Shown piece after piece: positions 13,953 through 16,821 of a DNA stretch of 16,821 bases. A program made the translations under genes and the position numbers. Each line of letters begins with the position of its first letter. Position 1 is the stretch's first letter. The notes beneath the pieces are model-generated. The model did not search any database and had not been told where the DNA came from. It saw only the letters and a program-made list of their open reading frames with translations. This DNA comes from Bacteroidaceae bacterium. GTDB taxonomy: Bacteria > Bacteroidota > Bacteroidia > Bacteroidales > Bacteroidaceae. The DNA lies in NCBI GenBank assembly GCA_902362595.1, contig CABIXF010000061.1, positions 1-16,821 of the forward strand, in the 5' to 3' direction.

Positions 13953-16070
13953 ATGACAGAAAAAACACAGAAAGCCTTTTGGGGGGTGATGATGTGCCTG
14001 ATAGGCATTCTCCCCATAAAAGGCGTAAGCCAGACACGCGACAGCCTGTCTACCATCGAGATGAAGGAAGTGGTGGTGAAAGCCCGGATGCACCGTACTG
14101 ATGCCTCCTCTTCCACTTTCACTCCGACAGCCCGCCAGAAAACTTCCGCACAAAATGCGATAGACCTTCTGAAGCAGCTCGCCATCCCTCAAATCAACAT
14201 TAACCTGATGGACAATACGGTCACCACGCCTAGCGGACAGAGTGTAGCCATCTACATCAACTATATTCCTGCTTCGGCAGAAGAAATGGAGGGAATATCC
14301 ACTTCCGATGTGCGACGGGTGGAATACCTCGACTTTCCGGCCGACCCGCGTTTCCAGGGAAAGGAACATGTGGTCAATTTCATTGTACAGCAATACGAAT
14401 ACGGAGGCTATACCAAGGCCACCTTGAATGAAAACTTTCTGATAGGCAAACTCTCAAGCCGGGCTTCGGTCTACTCCAAGTTCGTGCATAAACGGATGAC
14501 CTACGATTTGTATGCGGGGGCTTCCAACCACGATATCAGCCATTCGGGCAATTCCGTTTCGGGAATCTACAGTCTGCAGAATGAAGCGGGAGAAGCCTAT
14601 CGGATGACCCGAAACGAAACACTGGAGAGTGCCCGCCTCAAGTACAACCAGTATCCGGTCACGTTCCGGACCATCTACGACACCGACAAAATGCAGATAG
14701 CCAATACCGTCGGTTTCAATTTTGAACAGACTCCACTGTCGGAAACGAAGGGCATACTGTCGTTTGTTCCCCGACAGAACACCGATTATTCTTATTATAA
14801 AAACGAGCCGTCCACCAGCCGTTATTTTGTCTGGTCGGGTAACTATTATTTCATCCTTCCCCGCGGTTTTGATCTCAGCGTATCGCCGGGCATGAATTAT
14901 GGTCACACGAATTATTCGTATCTTTATCAGACTTCATTGCCGGGCAGTTCCCGCATTGCGAACATTTCAAGGGAGGATGTCTGGCAGTTCCGGGGAAGTG
15001 CCACGTTGTTCAAGAAGATAGCCGACAAGCAGAGTGCCTTCTTGCGGGCATGGTTTGGCTCGACTTCCAACGATGTGAGCTATTCCGGTACATCGCCCTA
15101 CGATAACGATTTTTCAGACACCTATGCCGGTGCCGCGTTGGGCTATAATTTCTCGAATGCCCGATGGAACGTCCGGGCCGATGCCGCTCTGCAGTGGGAA
15201 AAGAACCAGATTAACGACCAGTCTGTGGCGGAAGTTTATCCGCTGCTGAACTTGTCTGCAGGTTTCTCTCCCTCACAAAAACATTCGTTCCGTACGTTCT
15301 TCCATTTCGGGGCAAACTATCCCGGGGCCAGTGAAAAGACGCCGAACGTCCTTCAGCAGAACGAGCTGATGTACTATACGGGAAATCCCACCATCGGCCT
15401 TTCCCGACAAGTGACCTTCAACCTGTCCTACAACTGGATACCGACGAGCGCCTTCTCTGCTTCGGCATTTATGCAGTACTTTGGCGAATATGACCTGTAT
15501 GTGCCGGTTTACCAGACTTATCAGGACGGTAAGGCCCTGCTCCGTACGTTTGAGACGGATGGGGCATACAACCGGACACAGATAGGCCTTTCGTTCAATT
15601 ACAGACTGCTCAACGGGAAGCTGCAACTGGCGGCCTCTCCCTCGGTCTCCTTCTATCGCATGACGGGACTTTTCGACATTTCGCGGTCCCCGTTCTACTG
15701 CAATGCCTCTGCCACTTATTATTTGGGTGATTTTTATTTTCAGGCAGCCTATCAGACCCGAAGCCTTACGGTACAGGGCAACCGGGGCGTAATCTATAAG
15801 GACCGTGATTTCTATCAGGTTCTGGCCGGATGGAGCCGTTCCAACTGGAACATCCGTGTCAGCGGAATGAACCTGCTCCGGAAGGACTGGCTGTGTGCCA
15901 CGAATCTGTTGTCGACTTCTCTCTATTCCGAAACCCAGCTTGTGGAGGGCAACAACTTTCATCAGCGTCTGAATCTGTCGGTCACTTATACATTCGGATA
16001 CGGCAAGAAGGTGAAACGAGGGAACGAGGTCGGCGAGCAGTCGGGGGCGGCGTCTGCCATTATGAGATAG
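13953..16070 (+). CDS. Outer-membrane beta-barrel protein, TonB-receptor-like
   Basis: The 705-residue protein starts at 13953, because the residues encoded upstream lack any sensible signal and lie before the promoter. Residues 1 to about 26 are a signal peptide (hydrophobic core VMMCLIGILPI). A plug-like region follows, starting EMKEVVVKA, with NAIDLLKQL and a paired VRRVEYLD element that is typical of the plug of TonB-dependent receptors. From about 190 to 700 the protein is a run of alternating amphipathic strands rich in Tyr, Phe and Asn, as in OMP_b-brl barrels, ending with YTFGYGKK. Transport of an unknown ligand or adhesion is possible. No N-terminal CarboxypepD_reg domain and no SusD-like partner are present, so it is not a standard polysaccharide-utilisation pair. 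A truncated relative follows at 16210. Confidence 0.88.
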   Translation: MTEKTQKAFWGVMMCLIGILPIKGVSQTRDSLSTIEMKEVVVKARMHRTDASSSTFTPTARQKTSAQNAIDLLKQLAIPQININLMDNTVTTPSGQSVAIYINYIPASAEEMEGISTSDVRRVEYLDFPADPRFQGKEHVVNFIVQQYEYGGYTKATLNENFLIGKLSSRASVYSKFVHKRMTYDLYAGASNHDISHSGNSVSGIYSLQNEAGEAYRMTRNETLESARLKYNQYPVTFRTIYDTDKMQIANTVGFNFEQTPLSETKGILSFVPRQNTDYSYYKNEPSTSRYFVWSGNYYFILPRGFDLSVSPGMNYGHTNYSYLYQTSLPGSSRIANISREDVWQFRGSATLFKKIADKQSAFLRAWFGSTSNDVSYSGTSPYDNDFSDTYAGAALGYNFSNARWNVRADAALQWEKNQINDQSVAEVYPLLNLSAGFSPSQKHSFRTFFHFGANYPGASEKTPNVLQQNELMYYTGNPTIGLSRQVTFNLSYNWIPTSAFSASAFMQYFGEYDLYVPVYQTYQDGKALLRTFETDGAYNRTQIGLSFNYRLLNGKLQLAASPSVSFYRMTGLFDISRSPFYCNASATYYLGDFYFQAAYQTRSLTVQGNRGVIYKDRDFYQVLAGWSRSNWNIRVSGMNLLRKDWLCATNLLSTSLYSETQLVEGNNFHQRLNLSVTYTFGYGKKVKRGNEVGEQSGAASAIMR

Positions 16071-16078
16071 TGTGATAA

Positions 16079-16117
16079 AGGGAGAATTTTTTTGCATAGA
16101 ATCTGCGGTTTCTCCCT
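16079..16117 (+). terminator. Hairpin after the barrel gene
   Basis: AGGGAGAA (16079-16086) pairs with TTCTCCCT (16110-16117), an 8-bp stem with a 23-base loop just after the stop codon at 16070. The sequence after it is AT-rich but not a pure U-tract. Confidence 0.5.
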
Positions 16118-16209
16118 ATTTAAATTCCCCGGAATTTGTATCTTTACATGCCAATGCCCATTTTCCGATAGCGGTTTAAGTATCATGGTAGAAAAAGAAA
16201 TCTTCAAAG

Positions 16210-16482
16210 ATGCAAGGCAGTTACCGTATTCAGCCGATAGGTTCTGTCAATGCAACCCTGCGCTATACCTTTGCCGGAGACAAAGCCATGATTCAACTGA
16301 AAGGAACCGATATTTTTAATGGATATAACCATTTCAATATGAAAGTGCGCAACGGGGCGCAGCATCTTGATATGGGTGTGGCAAACTATCAGCGCGGTAT
16401 TACCCTGTCGTTCAGCTATAAGTTCGGCGGATATACCAAGAAAGAATCAAAAAATGTAGACACCTCCCGGTTTGGTTTGTAA
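16210..16482 (+). pseudogene. C-terminal remnant of a second OMP_b-brl outer-membrane protein
   Basis: This frame reads 90 residues: GSYRIQPIGSVNATLRYTF, KAMIQLKGTDIFN, then ITLSFSYKFGGY and the tail VDTSRFGL. The last motifs are what I know from the ends of Bacteroidales outer-membrane barrel proteins of about 700-800 residues (final strands plus a VDTSRFG tail). Only the last three or four strands remain, and there is no signal peptide, so it is almost surely non-functional. It is open upstream only to 16192. A different frame begins at 16184 (MVEKEIFKDA) with a weak -7-like TATCTTTA upstream, suggesting that another gene's start was joined to this tail by a deletion. It is not a piece of the preceding barrel gene, whose end differs. 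Confidence 0.75.
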
Positions 16483-16513
16483 CGGTCTGTTTGGCGGTGA
16501 AAAATTCTACCCA

Positions 16514-16553
16514 TAGAACCGGTCAACGCTATTGGTAGAACCGGTCAACGCTA
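16514..16553 (+). repeat. Two 18-bp direct repeats, 22 bp apart
   Basis: TAGAACCGGTCAACGCTA occurs at 16514-16531 and again at 16536-16553. A poorer third version (GATGACCAACGCTT) follows at 16562-16575. Flanking bases let each full copy fold into a short stem around the same AACCGGTCAACG loop. Confidence 0.85.
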
Positions 16554-16586
16554 CCGCATGAGATGACCAACGCTTGCGGTAGCGTT
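16547..16586 (+). terminator. 12-bp stem-loop, terminator-like
   Basis: AACGCTACCGCA (16547-16558) pairs perfectly with TGCGGTAGCGTT (16575-16586), with a 16-base loop and a short TTTT directly at the 3' arm. It overlaps the second direct repeat, so the two folds exclude each other. It may end read-through from the remnant upstream. Confidence 0.6.
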
Positions 16587-16649
16587 TTGAGGGGGGATGA
16601 GCGTAGACGATATTCCTTTGGAAATGAATCAAAAGCAAAATACTCATGT

Positions 16650-16690
16650 TTAGGTATTGCGCCTGCCCGAAATCACCTTTTAATACCTAA
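16650..16690. promoter_or_regulatory. Inverted repeat TTAGGTATT...AATACCTAA with a third GGTATTGC copy
   Basis: TTAGGTATT (16650-16658) and AATACCTAA (16682-16690) are perfect inverted copies 23 bases apart. GGTATTGC also recurs directly at 16653-16660 and 16696-16703, the latter running into the -33 box. This is a plausible regulator-binding cluster for the promoter that follows. Confidence 0.45.
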
Positions 16691-16698
16691 GAGTGGGT

Positions 16699-16730
16699 AT
16701 TGCCGTAGCTGTGGGCGATTCGTACTTTTG
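16699..16730 (+). promoter_or_regulatory. Bacteroides-type promoter leading out of the window
   Basis: ATTG (16699-16702), exactly 20 bases, then TACTTTTG (16723-16730), a full -7 match. It would start a transcript near 16737 that runs past the right edge. Confidence 0.7.
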
Positions 16731-16777
16731 TAAACCCTTAATTCCGCAACACTATTACAAATATAACTTTTTAAGTA

Positions 16778-16802
16778 CCTGAGCAACAAAAAGTTGCTCA
16801 GG
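16778..16802 (+). promoter_or_regulatory. Leader hairpin CCTGAGCAAC-aaaaa-GTTGCTCAGG
   Basis: A perfect 10-bp stem with a 5-base loop lies about 40 nt into the predicted transcript and is followed by ATTTT. It could be an attenuator, a 5'-stabilising hairpin, or part of an RNA gene. The downstream sequence is missing, so its role cannot be settled here. Confidence 0.5.
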
Positions 16803-16821
16803 ATTTTGCCATGTCAGATTT

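Larger units (their letters stand above)
16483..16821. other. Gene-free region with repeats, hairpins and a promoter
   Basis: No convincing coding frame is present. From left to right it holds two 18-bp direct repeats, a 12-bp stem-loop, an inverted repeat of TTAGGTATT, a well-formed promoter pointing right and a 10-bp leader hairpin. It looks like the 3' boundary of the decayed barrel gene followed by the 5' region of a gene beyond the edge. Confidence 0.7.

Overview
The window looks like chromosome of a Bacteroides/Phocaeicola-type member of the Bacteroidales. Start codons generally lack a strong Shine-Dalgarno sequence. Many genes are preceded by the Bacteroides promoter (-33 TTTG-like, about 20 nt, -7 TAnnTTTG). 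The protein families (AAA-ATPase/PD-(D/E)XK proteins, OMP_b-brl outer-membrane barrels, PH-like membrane proteins) also fit. No rRNA, tRNA, CRISPR array or transposase gene was seen.

Layout. 1-1076 (minus) is the N-terminal part of an AAA-ATPase/PD-(D/E)XK protein cut by the window edge. Behind it lie 3.5 copies of an 83-bp tandem repeat, each carrying promoter-like boxes aimed at that gene. 1521-2009 (plus) encodes a small exported protein with paired inverted repeats at its promoter, ending in a long two-way terminator. 2148-7642 (minus) is the centrepiece: a three-gene operon for a kleisin-like protein, a small winged-helix-like partner and a 1218-residue SMC-like ATPase, in the order seen for MksF-MksE-MksB / JetA-JetB-JetC. 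No JetD/MksG gene is present next to it. Upstream on the same strand are a B12-binding radical SAM protein (7885-9522), PRPP synthetase prs (9653-10591), a ThiE/TenI-like protein (10683-11291), a 93-residue membrane protein (11388-11669) and an uncharacterised 234-residue protein (11844-12548).

From 12.6 kb the region looks more accessory: a macro-domain protein (12673-13128, plus), a broken fragment that reads like the tail of the same nuclease family as the first gene (13184-13371), a PH-like two-helix membrane protein (13322-13762, minus), a 705-residue outer-membrane barrel (13953-16070, plus), and a remnant of a second barrel protein (16210-16482). The last 340 bases hold no gene but carry repeats with hairpins, an inverted repeat, a well-formed promoter and a leader hairpin, apparently for a gene just beyond the right edge.

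How they fit together: the SMC-type operon is a self-contained unit, likely a DNA-loop-extruding complex for either chromosome maintenance or, with a partner nuclease elsewhere, plasmid restriction. prs and the ThiE-like gene are housekeeping metabolism. The two barrel sequences and the nuclease fragment point to a locus where genes have been gained and lost.
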